This document shows positions 1 through 8,066 of a stretch of 33,547 nucleotides of DNA, one piece after another. The notes under the pieces are model-generated. The model worked only from the letters and a program-made list of their open reading frames with translations. It was not told where the DNA came from and did no database searches. The first letter of the stretch is position 1. Each line of letters begins with the position of its first letter. Location: positions 1 through 33,547 of IMG/VR virus record IMGVR_UViG_3300027784_000525. One strand, 5' to 3'. Both the position numbers and the translations under genes were made by a program. Origin of the DNA: a virus.

Positions 1-93
1 TCGCAAAACTATGATCAGCGGCTGGCTTTTTTGATGGCAGTTTGGGAAGTTAAGCCTTACCTGCAGCCGCTTCCGGCAGGTGTTTGGATATGA
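1..93 (+). CDS. C-terminal end of an upstream phage protein (partial)
   Basis: Reading frame 1 is open from the window edge to the TGA at 91-93 and encodes 30 residues ending in PLPAGVWI. The stop overlaps the ATG of the next gene (ATGA at 90-93), the same translational coupling used throughout the window, which supports it as a real gene end. The fragment is too short to assign a family. By context it is a late gene between the capsid genes, which would lie to the left, and the decoration enzymes. Confidence 0.6.
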   Translation, partial: SQNYDQRLAFLMAVWEVKPYLQPLPAGVWI

Positions 94-629
94 GCATAAT
101 AAAGCAGGCAGTGGAACAGGCAGCAAAAAACGAAAGGCTGCACTTGGGCGCAGGGAACCGGGTCAAAAAGGGCTGGGTGAACCACGATTTAACAGCGCAC
201 AGGCCGGAGATCGAGGTGGTGCATAATTTAAACGTCCTGCCGTGGCCTTTTAAAGACGAAACCTTTAAGATAATAGTGGCGCTGAACCTGTTTGAACACT
301 TGGACATTGACCTTGTAACATCGCTTGACGAGTGCTGGCGGATCCTGCAGCCGGGCGGCGTGCTGGAAGTAAAAGTGCCTAATTCTGACGATATTGTTCG
401 CTGCTGGGATGATCCTACGCACAGACGACCTTATAGCTTTGCAAGCTTTAATCCCGTGGACATTAAACAGGCCGACAACGAACGTTATAACTTTTATACG
501 GATCGCAAGTGGCAGATCGAAGAAAAGGGCTACGCTGGGCAGCAGCGCAGCGATGGCGCGTGGTATGATGGGGTCTGGACATCGATCAAGGTTACACTGA
601 TGAAGCCGAAAGGCGGTGGCAAAAAGTGA
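90..629 (+). CDS. Class I SAM-dependent methyltransferase
   Basis: A protein of about 179 residues. The ATG at 90 is chosen over the TTG at 84 because an AGGTG ribosome site (78-82) lies 7 bases ahead and the ATG overlaps the previous stop. Residues near the N-terminus read LHLGAGNRVKKGWVNHD, the glycine-rich SAM-binding loop with its following acidic residue. LNVLPWPFKDETFKIIV and FEHLD follow, as in small methyltransferases that act on sugars or nucleotides. WRILQPGGVLEVKVPN is the usual strand 5 region. The gene ends in a 3-base overlap with a glycosyltransferase, so the pair probably modifies a glycan, plausibly by O-methylating a sugar attached to the virion. The family call is secure; the substrate is inferred. 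Confidence 0.85.
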   Translation: MSIIKQAVEQAAKNERLHLGAGNRVKKGWVNHDLTAHRPEIEVVHNLNVLPWPFKDETFKIIVALNLFEHLDIDLVTSLDECWRILQPGGVLEVKVPNSDDIVRCWDDPTHRRPYSFASFNPVDIKQADNERYNFYTDRKWQIEEKGYAGQQRSDGAWYDGVWTSIKVTLMKPKGGGKK

Positions 630-2425
630 AGGTGCATATAATACGGAACAGGGCACAGACAACGGACATTTTATCGCGCAAGGCGCAAGTGTTAAGTGAT
701 CGGCTGGGCTGGACAATGGGCGCGCAGCCGGATCCGGCAGCGGATCTGCAATATGCTTTCTGTTATATTGATTACAAGGATCCGAAGCTTCCCTTTGCGG
801 CTTACTTTACGCACAGGGAGGACATGCGACCGGACAAGGTGCAGCTCTGGCAGGACAGAGCAAGCAGCGCGCTGCTACGCGTTACAAGTGCGCAGCAATA
901 CTTTGAAGATCTGCAGCAATACGGCGCAGCGGTTAAGATCCTGCCGCCGCTGGATCGCGAAAAGTTTGCTCTGGTGCCCGGCAAGCAGCAAAACAGCGGC
1001 AGCGTGGCTGTGGGCGTGGCTGGCTATGTTTACACTGGCGGCAGAAAGGGCGAGGAATACCTGCAGGCAGCGATCGATCGCGAACCTGATGGGATCTTTA
1101 AGTGGCGTGCTATGGGCAAGGGCTGGCCTGTGCCGTGCAGGCAGTATGATTACAAGGACATTCAGAAATTTTACCAGTCGCTTGATATTTACTTATGCAC
1201 TTCAACGATCGAAGGCGTGCCTTATCCGCCGCTGGAGGCGCTGGCCTGCGGAACGAAAATTGTTATCCCGTGGGGCGTGGGCCTGATGGACGAATTGCCG
1301 GACATTCCCGGCATTGAACGCTATCAAGCAGGCAACGTGGAAGATATGCTGGCCGCGCTGCACAGGTGCGCTGAAGCAAAGGTGGAACCGGAGCAGCTAC
1401 GGGCAGCGACCGAACCCTTCGATCAAGAAGCATGGGCGCAGCAGCACGCTGACGCCTTTGCAGAAGTGGAACAGGTGCTACGACATACGAGCCGGAGTGA
1501 AAATGCGACAGCGGCGGCGACAGTGGCCTTAAACGGTGAACGGGCTGCGCGGCAAAGCAGCGATCGAGGCGTTTACGTGGCAGCCTTCGGAACGCCTGCG
1601 CGCGCCTGCGCGTCCGAACTGATTTATAGTTTGCGAAAGTTTATGCCGGGCCTGCCCGTGGCAGTGGCAAGCGAGGAACCGCTCCCGGAGGCAGATTATC
1701 ATATAGCAGTTGATGAACCGGGGCCGGGCGCAAGGCTGGCGAAGCTGCGGATATACGATCTGGCGCCTAAAGAGTGGCGTTATGTGCTTTATATGGACGC
1801 TGACACGGAGATAACAGAGCCGATCGATTACTTATTCTGGTGCTTGGAACAGGGCTGGGAAGCCGTGTTCGTTAAAGAAGTTACTCATAATCATCGGCAT
1901 ATAGCGCCGGGCAGAGGGGTCGGTGTAACGACCGAGCTGAACGATTATAATTTAACACTGGACGCGATTTTGCAGCCAGAAGGGAATAAGGCTTGGTTAT
2001 CGCTGGGCGGTGGAATAATAAGCTTCAAGCGCTGCGCGGCGGCGAAAAGGTTATTTGACCGCTGGTTCTGGGAATACTGCTATTCTGCGCAGTGGCCTGT
2101 GGACTACAAAAGGGATCAGCCGTCATTATTAAGGGCTTGGTTCGCGGTTAAAATTAAAGCGCTGGTGCTGGGCAGTGAGTGGAATAGCTTTACGCACTGG
2201 CAGCACGAAAACCGCTGCAATATAATAAGACATCACGGCGGCAGGGCGCGCGGTTCTTATGGGCATGATACGGGCGGTCAGGTTCAGGTTAAAAACATGA
2301 GCGATAATGCGATCGAGCGCGGTGGTTACGAGTTTCTGCCGGGCAGCACGGTTCTTTGTAATGCAAGGCGCAAAGGTTTTAATGAAGTCAGGGCTTGTAA
2401 ATCGCTGCAGATTGTGAGAAAATAA
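626..2425 (+). CDS. Two-domain glycosyltransferase (GT-B half plus GT-A domain)
   Basis: 599 residues from a GTG at 626 that overlaps the preceding stop. Residues about 115-265 resemble the C-terminal half of GT4-type enzymes: STIEGVPYPPLEALACG is the classic nucleotide-sugar-binding E-x7-E motif. Residues about 310-550 form a second, GT-A-like domain with RLAKLRIYDLAP and the DxD motif in YMDADTE (near residue 391), which binds metal and sugar nucleotide. The last ~48 residues form a small separate module that is also found in the next gene. Sitting between head and neck genes and coupled to a methyltransferase, it probably glycosylates a structural protein. Acceptor and sugar cannot be read from the sequence. 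Confidence 0.85.
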   Translation: MKVHIIRNRAQTTDILSRKAQVLSDRLGWTMGAQPDPAADLQYAFCYIDYKDPKLPFAAYFTHREDMRPDKVQLWQDRASSALLRVTSAQQYFEDLQQYGAAVKILPPLDREKFALVPGKQQNSGSVAVGVAGYVYTGGRKGEEYLQAAIDREPDGIFKWRAMGKGWPVPCRQYDYKDIQKFYQSLDIYLCTSTIEGVPYPPLEALACGTKIVIPWGVGLMDELPDIPGIERYQAGNVEDMLAALHRCAEAKVEPEQLRAATEPFDQEAWAQQHADAFAEVEQVLRHTSRSENATAAATVALNGERAARQSSDRGVYVAAFGTPARACASELIYSLRKFMPGLPVAVASEEPLPEADYHIAVDEPGPGARLAKLRIYDLAPKEWRYVLYMDADTEITEPIDYLFWCLEQGWEAVFVKEVTHNHRHIAPGRGVGVTTELNDYNLTLDAILQPEGNKAWLSLGGGIISFKRCAAAKRLFDRWFWEYCYSAQWPVDYKRDQPSLLRAWFAVKIKALVLGSEWNSFTHWQHENRCNIIRHHGGRARGSYGHDTGGQVQVKNMSDNAIERGGYEFLPGSTVLCNARRKGFNEVRACKSLQIVRK

Positions 2426-2443
2426 GGCAAGGAGGATTTTCTT

Positions 2444-2728
2444 ATGGCAGGGCGTAAAATGCACGAAGTAACGGTGATCAATAGCATTGACGAACAGGTT
2501 TATCGCGGCGCGCAGGTTTTTGGGCCGCGGCAAGAACGGACGGTTAAGGTAACGGACGGGGAGCTGGCGGAAATAAAAGCCTGCAGGGCTTTAAGCATTT
2601 TCCACGGCGGCATTCCCTGCGATTATCCCGGCTGCGGCTTTATTGCAAAAAGCGACCGGGCCTTATACGCGCATAAACGGAAGCATAAAAAACAAAAGAA
2701 AGGCGGCGGTGATCTGAATGACGAATGA
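2444..2728 (+). CDS. Small protein with C2H2-type zinc finger
   Basis: 94 residues, with ribosome site GGAGGAT at 2431-2437. Residues about 60-80 carry CDYPGCGFIAKSDRALYAHK followed by RKH, a C-x4-C-x12-H-x4-H arrangement like a classical zinc finger, which is uncommon in phage late genes. The N-terminal ~55 residues (VINSIDEQVYRG ... AEIKACRALSIF) match in pattern the C-terminal module of the upstream glycosyltransferase (VKNMSDNAIERGG ... NEVRACKSLQIV). The tail is lysine-rich. Its role is unknown; the context suggests a head or decoration function. It overlaps the next gene by 11 bases. Confidence 0.75.
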   Translation: MAGRKMHEVTVINSIDEQVYRGAQVFGPRQERTVKVTDGELAEIKACRALSIFHGGIPCDYPGCGFIAKSDRALYAHKRKHKKQKKGGGDLNDE

Positions 2729-3137
2729 TAAGGTTTTTTATAGCAGTGTTGAAGACGTGGTTCGCACGACTGGCGTGCGATACGAAGATCTTGGTTTTGA
2801 AAATGATCTTACTTTAAGGCAGTGGATCGCAGACCGTCTGGAAGAAATAAAGGACTTAGTTGATCAGGATCGGAACCGTGATTATGCTCAAGAGGCTGCA
2901 GCAGGCGATCGTGATAAGGTGCCGCCGGGCATACATGGGATCGCGCTGCGGATCATGAGCAATTTAATCGGGCAGGCCATTGTCCGGCGAACATCGCCAA
3001 TCGTGCGCGTGGACGATCTGGCAATTCGGATCACGGAAGATCAGGTGTTCACAAAGGCGATCAAGGACGATTTAAAACGTTATCCGGCAAAGCCGCGCTT
3101 TAGTTTTATGACTATCAGTAAGAAGGATGATGCCTAA
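2718..3137 (+). CDS. Putative head-tail connector (adaptor) protein
   Basis: 139 residues, highly charged and mainly helical by eye, with a C-terminal segment VRVDDLAIRITEDQVFTKAI. Size and position (just before an HK97 gp10-like neck protein, a tail-completion protein and the tail tube) fit the gp6/gp15-type connector that docks on the portal. The start lies inside the preceding gene, after the GGCGGTG/GATCTGA stretch. The stop overlaps the next start (TAATG). The call rests mostly on gene order, because the sequence is too divergent for a motif-based assignment. Confidence 0.6.
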   Translation: MTNDKVFYSSVEDVVRTTGVRYEDLGFENDLTLRQWIADRLEEIKDLVDQDRNRDYAQEAAAGDRDKVPPGIHGIALRIMSNLIGQAIVRRTSPIVRVDDLAIRITEDQVFTKAIKDDLKRYPAKPRFSFMTISKKDDA

Positions 3138-3583
3138 TGCCAGACACTGGCGGTTATAGCATTCACATTGATCCGGGCGAAATGGATCGGCTTGTCGAGC
3201 AGGTCGTTACCGTTTATAAGAGTGCGGTGCAATATATGGCGACCGATCTTTGGGGCCATATAGGTCGCGAAGCTCCCACGAATCACGGGCGGCTGGCAGG
3301 CAGCTTTGATATACAGATGATGGATCCTTATACGTGGCGGATTTTTACTATGGTTCATTATGCAATGTTTGTCCACGAAGGAACAGGCGTTTACGGGCCT
3401 GTCGGACATCCGATCGTTCCCGTGCAAGCGCAGTTCTTAAGGTTCGAGTGGCATGGCAGGATCTGGTTTATGCGCAGCGTCCGCGGTCAAGAGGCGAACC
3501 CTTATATTGACCGGGCAATAGATACCACGAAAAGGCAAAAAATGCAATACGTGGAAAAAGCTTTAAATGAGGTTGCAGCTTAA
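3137..3583 (+). CDS. HK97 gp10-like neck / head closure protein
   Basis: 148 residues. The diagnostic stretch is VHYAMFVHEGTGVYGP, then HPIVP, then a beta segment with a conserved tryptophan (GRIWF) and RGQEANPYIDRAID near the C-terminus. The FVHEGT...P.G..PNPYI pattern is typical of the HK97 gp10 family, which joins head to tail in siphophages. The start ATG overlaps the previous stop, and the product is of the usual family length. Confidence 0.85.
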   Translation: MPDTGGYSIHIDPGEMDRLVEQVVTVYKSAVQYMATDLWGHIGREAPTNHGRLAGSFDIQMMDPYTWRIFTMVHYAMFVHEGTGVYGPVGHPIVPVQAQFLRFEWHGRIWFMRSVRGQEANPYIDRAIDTTKRQKMQYVEKALNEVAA

Positions 3584-3599
3584 AAGGGAGGGCTGAAAA

Positions 3600-4067
3600 G
3601 TGCCGAGTAAAATTTACTTAAATGAAGCGCTGGAACAATGTTTAACGGCGATCGTGGAGCGGCTGGAAAATGCTGCTGGTGAAGGGCAGCCGCTGGGCAA
3701 GGTGCGAAATGTTATCCGCGGCGATCGCAGCAGGCCGAACCCGGAAGCGCCTGCGCTTTGGGTGCGTGGATTAACGGCGACACCTACGCACGAGCAACGA
3801 AGCATGGCTGAAAAATGGCAGGCAGAATATATAATTATTGCTATTGTCAAAAGTATGAAGCCAGAAGAAGGCTATCAGCAGGCGACTGAACTGGCAGCAA
3901 AGGCCCGAACGGAGGTGCTTAAGGATCGCACACTGGGCAAAAGGGATTTCGTGCAGGACGTGCGATCAGGGCAGTTTGAACAATCAGGGCCGGACATGCA
4001 AAACGATACCTTGTTTGCAGCAACGGCAGTTATACAGGTGCATTTCTTAACACTGGAAGACTATTAA
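3600..4067 (+). CDS. Tail completion (terminator)-like protein
   Basis: 155 residues from a GTG at 3600, with an AAGGGAGG site 7 bases upstream. It has an N-terminal helix (EALEQCLTAIVERL), a beta-rich middle (EYIIIAIVKS) and a C-terminal strand (AATAVIQVHFLTLEDY), as in minor tail proteins that cap the tail tube. The assignment relies on its place directly between the gp10-like protein and the tail tube. Confidence 0.6.
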   Translation: MPSKIYLNEALEQCLTAIVERLENAAGEGQPLGKVRNVIRGDRSRPNPEAPALWVRGLTATPTHEQRSMAEKWQAEYIIIAIVKSMKPEEGYQQATELAAKARTEVLKDRTLGKRDFVQDVRSGQFEQSGPDMQNDTLFAATAVIQVHFLTLEDY

Positions 4068-4086
4068 ATGAAAGGAGGCGATTTAA

Positions 4087-5103
4087 GTGGCTAATAAAAT
4101 CAGGCGTTATTGTGGGATCGCAGAGGAAGCGGTTTACGGCGAAGAAAGCTCGCCTGAAGCCGCGGTTCACTTGGATATTGCAAGCGCTTCGCTTGACGTT
4201 CCAACGGACACGAATATTTTTTATGAGGGTGGTGCACAGCGGTCGGCACGGCTGCACAGGCCGGGATTTTATGCTCCTACCGGCGATATAGTTTATGCGC
4301 TGGACATAAGAACGATCGGCTGGTTTTTAAAGTGGGCGCTTGGGCAGTATGTTTATACTGGTGCAGGCGGCAGCAATGGCACGAACCTTCACGAGTTTTA
4401 TGGCACAAAGCAGACGCGGCTTTCAAGTTTTTGCGCGCGGATCGGGAAGGATATATTTGAGCATATTTTTTCCGGTTGCATTATTAACAGCTTGGAAATA
4501 AACGTGGGCGATGCGCTTTGCATGGCAACGGTGGACGTGGCTGCAAAGCAGGACGCAAAAGGTGCTCTTGAAACGGGCGACCTGCTATTCCCGGAAGAAT
4601 ATCCGCTGGCATTTCACGAAGTTACAGCTTATCTTATCGGATCTCCCGATGACGAGATAAGCACAAAGGTCAAGGAATTAACGCTTACCATTAACAATAA
4701 TGCAAGCGCGGATGATGGGCGCCACGTGGGATCACGGCATCCCGGTCAAGTGCCCGTGGGTGATCGCGAAACTACGTTAAGCCTTGATCTGTTTTATGAA
4801 GATACGGATATGCTGGAAAAGCTCTGGGGCGGCTCGGTCGGGCCTGCCGCTGGCGGATCTACTGAATACGGGATCCGGCTTGAGCTTGACGCTGGTGTTC
4901 ACGGCGTTTTAAAGGTTGACCTGCCGAAAGTGATTAATACTACGGTCGGGCAGCAGCCGTCAGGGCGCGATGAAGTAACGCAAAACGTGGAAGTCCGGGC
5001 CTTGATCGATACGATCGTGCTGGACGATGGATCGACCGAAGTGGATAGTGAAATACTGGCAAGCTTGGAAAATAACGAAGATGAAATGAGCGTTACGAGT
5101 TAA
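4087..5103 (+). CDS. Major tail tube protein
   Basis: 338 residues from a GTG at 4087 behind AAAGGAGG. It is beta-rich with a pattern common in phage tube subunits: an N-terminal YCGIAEEAVYGEE, which matches the xGIxxExxxGT start of many tube proteins, a central immunity-like set of strands, and LTLTINNNA followed by R...GQVPVGDRETTLSLDLFYED. The gene is followed by the chaperone pair and tape measure, the standard siphophage order. It is longer than minimal tube proteins, so it may carry an extra surface domain. Confidence 0.8.
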   Translation: MANKIRRYCGIAEEAVYGEESSPEAAVHLDIASASLDVPTDTNIFYEGGAQRSARLHRPGFYAPTGDIVYALDIRTIGWFLKWALGQYVYTGAGGSNGTNLHEFYGTKQTRLSSFCARIGKDIFEHIFSGCIINSLEINVGDALCMATVDVAAKQDAKGALETGDLLFPEEYPLAFHEVTAYLIGSPDDEISTKVKELTLTINNNASADDGRHVGSRHPGQVPVGDRETTLSLDLFYEDTDMLEKLWGGSVGPAAGGSTEYGIRLELDAGVHGVLKVDLPKVINTTVGQQPSGRDEVTQNVEVRALIDTIVLDDGSTEVDSEILASLENNEDEMSVTS

Positions 5104-5126
5104 AAATACCGAAAGGAGTTTTTAGC

Positions 5127-5648
5127 ATGGGTGAAAAGGAAGCTGTTAACAGGTTAACAAAGGCGCAGATCTTAGAGGGAACCGATCAGGTTTTTTATGA
5201 GCACTTTGCGGCTTTGAACGGGGAGGTCGCGCTGGTGCCGCTTAGTGATGGGCAGTATGCGCAGGTTGAAGCGATCCGATCAGGCGGCGCAGAAATGGTC
5301 GGAACGCCTGTTATGACGCCTGAAGGCGATGTTGATCGTGCAAAAAGCAGTGAAAACCTGCAGTTTAAAATCGACATGCAAAAGGCTACGGAGCACGATC
5401 ATGAAGCTGATGTGCTGGCGGTGGCTTACAGCTTAAGCGGTGGCACGGGCGAACAGTGGACGGATCGCGATGTAAAAAGTATCAGGCCGCCGGGCGTGGT
5501 CAAGGCGATTGCCGCAAAAGTTTATGAAATATCAGGCGTGCAGCAGCAGCAGATCGAGCAGGTGCGTTCCTTTCGCGGCAAGTCCGGAGGGTCAGCAGAT
5601 AATAAGCCTGCAGATGGCAGGCGTGCCGCTGGTAAAAAAACAAAGTGA
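5127..5648 (+). CDS. Tail assembly chaperone, short form (gpG-like)
   Basis: 173 residues starting at ATG 5127 behind GAAAGGAG. It sits between tail tube and tape measure, where phages encode the chaperone that binds the tape measure. The N-terminal part is folded and acidic; the C-terminal end is low-complexity and basic (GRRAAGKKTK). An A7 run at 5634-5640 lies two codons before the TGA. The frame that continues beyond this stop encodes the T-like extension. The short form should be the major product. Confidence 0.8.
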   Translation: MGEKEAVNRLTKAQILEGTDQVFYEHFAALNGEVALVPLSDGQYAQVEAIRSGGAEMVGTPVMTPEGDVDRAKSSENLQFKIDMQKATEHDHEADVLAVAYSLSGGTGEQWTDRDVKSIRPPGVVKAIAAKVYEISGVQQQQIEQVRSFRGKSGGSADNKPADGRRAAGKKTK

Positions 5649-5817
5649 AATGACGCCTGCGCAGCGGTGCTTCCTTGTTGAAGGATTTAACTACGCACAC
5701 TCACAAAAAGGCGGCAGTGCTGCAGGCGGTGGCAGCGTGGGCGGTGGCAATAAAGCCGCACAGCGCGACAAGTTAAAGCAGCAAGCTGCAGCGCGCAAGC
5801 AGGAAGGCCGTCAGTAA
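5127..5817 (+). CDS. Tail assembly chaperone, frameshifted long form (gpGT-like)
   Basis: Downstream of the gpG frame, another frame stays open to the TAA at 5815-5817 and encodes QSEMTPAQRCFLVEGFNY and a Gly/Lys/Gln-rich tail. No start codon in that frame has a properly spaced ribosome site: the ATG at 5614 lies 23 bases after GGAGG. It should therefore be made by slippage on the A7 run at 5634-5640. Moving from the gpG frame to this frame needs +1 or -2, because the -1 frame stops at 5651-5653. Re-pairing of lysyl-tRNA is perfect for either shift. The resulting fusion would be about 229-230 residues. Confidence 0.7.
5634..5640 (+). promoter_or_regulatory. A7 slippery site for +1/-2 recoding
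   Basis: Seven A residues are read as AAA-AAA-A in the gpG frame, two codons before the UGA stop. Lysyl-tRNA can slip by -2 or +1 with full codon-anticodon pairing and then read AAA-CAA-AGT-GAA in the T frame. RNA-polymerase slippage on the A run could yield the same frame. Confidence 0.65.
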
Positions 5818-5848
5818 AATGGCGGCTTACCTGCAGCGCGTAAAATAC

Positions 5849-5924
5849 GGGGCCGAAAGGGATAGATCAGGTTAAAGCTTAAGTGCGGCCTGATACCGCG
5901 GTTCAATTCCGCGCGGCTCCGCCA
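5849..5924 (+). ncRNA. tRNA-like structure with alanine-type acceptor, no D-arm or anticodon
   Basis: This lies in the 128-base gap between the chaperone and the tape measure. A 7-bp acceptor stem pairs GGGGCCG (5849-5855) with CGGCTCC (5914-5920); it contains a G3:U70 wobble, the alanine identity element. G at 5921 is the discriminator and an encoded CCA follows at 5922-5924. A perfect T arm is present: CGCGG, loop TTCAATT, CCGCG (5897-5913). The total is exactly 76 bases with CCA. The middle part does not form a D-arm or a normal anticodon arm. Instead ATCAGG (5866-5871) pairs with CCTGAT (5889-5894), with TTAA-AGC-TTAA inside. This resembles the tRNA-like domain of tmRNA, or a decayed tRNA. 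Confidence 0.7.
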
Positions 5925-5945
5925 GAAAAGGTGGTGAGGCAGCTT

Positions 5946-8066
5946 ATGGCAGTGATGGAAGTTGTATTAAAAGCGGTTGACCGTGTTTCAGATACCGTGC
6001 AAGGGATCGGCAAGCAGACCGGAAAGACAGCCGGCTTTATGGAACAAAACTGGAAGGCGATAGGCGTGGGTGCTGCCGTGGCTGGCGGTGCCTTTGAAAT
6101 GGCTGCGCGCAAGCAGGCGCCGCTTACCGAGCAGACGCAGAAGCTGGGTGATGCGCTTAATATGACCGAAGGCGAAGTTCGCGATCTGGCAAGCGGCATG
6201 TCTGACGTTACTTTCCCGATCGAAGATGTGCTTGACCTAATGGAAAAAGGGCGGTCGCAAGGGATCGAAAGCGCAGAACAGCTGGAAGAATATGCGCAGT
6301 TTTGGGATATGGTCGGCGATGCCACGGGCGAGAGTGCGGTGCAGCTGGCAGACGGTGCCGCCGGGCTGCGCGCTGTGGGCATAGCTGCAGGTGATGAAGC
6401 AGAGGCGGTGGACGCCTTTGGTTATATTACACAGGAAACGAGCGGTGATGTCAGCGATCTGCTGAATTTCCTTGAACGCACGGGGCCGGAAATGCGCGAA
6501 ATGGGCGCTGACGTGGACGATGCTGCGGCCATTATGGGCGCGCTGGAGCATGAACTCGGTATGACCGCGCGCACGGCGCGGCAAGAGTTTCGCAAGGCAG
6601 TTCAGGAAGCTGATGGCGATATGGACGTAATGCTTGAAACGCTGGGGCTTACCGAGGAACAGTTTGAGGAATATAATAAGGCTGTGGGCGAAAGCAGCGA
6701 TGTTATAGAACGAAACGCAGAAACGCACGCGGACAGCTATACTTCAATGGAAAAGCTGCAGCACAAAGCCGAAGATCTCATGTATCAATACGGCGATTTG
6801 ATTGGCATGGTCGGAAACTTTGCTCCGGTTATGATGGCTCTGGGGCCGATCATTAAAGGCGTTTCAATGGCGAAGAAGGCTATGGCCGCCGTTTCAATGA
6901 AGGCGCTGGTGCCTGCTGTTCTGGGTGCTACGAAGGCAGCGTGGGGCTTTACGGCTGCACTGCTGGCGAACCCGATTGTTTGGATCGTGGCCTTGATCGT
7001 GGGCTTAATAGCGGCCATTTATTTATTATGGAAAAACTGGGATGATGTGTCCGAATGGCTGGTTGATAGCTGGGAAAAAATCAGCGAAACGGCGACCCGG
7101 ATCTGGGAAGGTTTGGCAGAATATTTCAGCGGCTTTTGGGAGCGCGTGCAGGAATTTTTCGGCAAAGCGCTTGAGTTTATTAAAAACCTGTTTTTTAAAT
7201 ATCATCCGCTGGGGATCATTGTCGCACACTGGGAAGAAATTTTAGACTTTTTCCGAAATGTATGGAGCCGGATCTTGGGCGTGGCGGACATGTCGCTGGA
7301 TGAAATAGTTGCTTTCTTTGCACAGTTACCGGGCAGGATCTGGGAATGGCTTGTTAACGTTATGGGCAGGATCTATAACTGGGATCAAGAAATGATTAAT
7401 GCTGCAGTGGAAGCCGGGCAGGGCTTTATTAATAATGTTATTGACTTCTTTTCACGCCTGCCGGGCAGGATCTGGGGCTTTTTAACTAATGTTATCGGGC
7501 GCGTGCTTGAGTGGCGCGCACGTATGATCAGCCGGGCGCGCGAAGCTGGCAGCAGGCTCGTTAGTGGCTTTATGGACATGATCCGGGGCTTACCGGGTCA
7601 GCTTTGGGGCGTGCTGCAAAGAGCCGTTCGGAACCTGTTTAACATAGGATCATCGCTTTGGAACGCAGCAAAAAGCGCTGGTTCGCGGATCTGGGGTGGT
7701 ATTAAATCCGGGCTTGGTATCGGTTCGCCTTCCTACGTGGAGCACGCGATTGATGCTATGGCTGAAAGGGCAAAGGATCTGCCCGGCGAAATGCAAGCAG
7801 CTTTCGGGCGAATACCGGGCCTGCAGCCGGAGCTTGAAATGGGTGTTAACGGGGCGGCAGCAACGGAGCCGATCCGCGGTGCTGGCACACGGCGCTCGGA
7901 ACTTACCATTAAGCACGACCTGCAAGATGTGCCGGATCATATTGACGAAGAACGGCTGGCGGAAATACTGGCGCGCAGCTTTGAACGGCCGGAAATACAG
8001 CGCGCGCTTGATCAATCTGAACACGATGCAAAGCACAGATTTAAGGCGCAAGGGAGGGAGTTTTAA
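5946..8066 (+). CDS. Tail tape measure protein
   Basis: About 706 residues. The ATG at 5946 is preferred over the GTG at 5883 because GGTGGTGAGG precedes it, and the GTG lies inside the tRNA-like structure. The N-terminal third is helical and acidic (TEQTQKLGDALNMTEGEVRD), as in TP901-type tape measures. A hydrophobic membrane segment near residue 340 (NPIVWIVALIVGLIAAIYLL) precedes tryptophan-rich helices. Three repeats of about 43 residues share LPGRIW...V.GRI.W or LPGQLWGVL. The C-terminal region has GIGSPSYVEHAIDAM, common in this family. It sets tail length and is the largest protein in the tail core block, as expected. Confidence 0.93.
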   Translation: MAVMEVVLKAVDRVSDTVQGIGKQTGKTAGFMEQNWKAIGVGAAVAGGAFEMAARKQAPLTEQTQKLGDALNMTEGEVRDLASGMSDVTFPIEDVLDLMEKGRSQGIESAEQLEEYAQFWDMVGDATGESAVQLADGAAGLRAVGIAAGDEAEAVDAFGYITQETSGDVSDLLNFLERTGPEMREMGADVDDAAAIMGALEHELGMTARTARQEFRKAVQEADGDMDVMLETLGLTEEQFEEYNKAVGESSDVIERNAETHADSYTSMEKLQHKAEDLMYQYGDLIGMVGNFAPVMMALGPIIKGVSMAKKAMAAVSMKALVPAVLGATKAAWGFTAALLANPIVWIVALIVGLIAAIYLLWKNWDDVSEWLVDSWEKISETATRIWEGLAEYFSGFWERVQEFFGKALEFIKNLFFKYHPLGIIVAHWEEILDFFRNVWSRILGVADMSLDEIVAFFAQLPGRIWEWLVNVMGRIYNWDQEMINAAVEAGQGFINNVIDFFSRLPGRIWGFLTNVIGRVLEWRARMISRAREAGSRLVSGFMDMIRGLPGQLWGVLQRAVRNLFNIGSSLWNAAKSAGSRIWGGIKSGLGIGSPSYVEHAIDAMAERAKDLPGEMQAAFGRIPGLQPELEMGVNGAAATEPIRGAGTRRSELTIKHDLQDVPDHIDEERLAEILARSFERPEIQRALDQSEHDAKHRFKAQGREF

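Noticed and set aside
597-625. CTGATGA-AGCC-GAAA-GGC sequence resembling a hammerhead stem II
   Set aside because: No second GAAA core, no stem III and no cleavage site follow. It is the coding end of the methyltransferase gene.
5897-5924. The tRNA 3'-end-like sequence as a phage attP site
   Set aside because: A matching 5' acceptor strand at exact tRNA distance is present, no integrase gene is near, and the site lies in the middle of tail genes.
5883-5945. GTG 5883 as the tape-measure start
   Set aside because: It lies inside the tRNA-like structure, and the encoded residues are translated T-arm sequence. ATG 5946 has a ribosome site.
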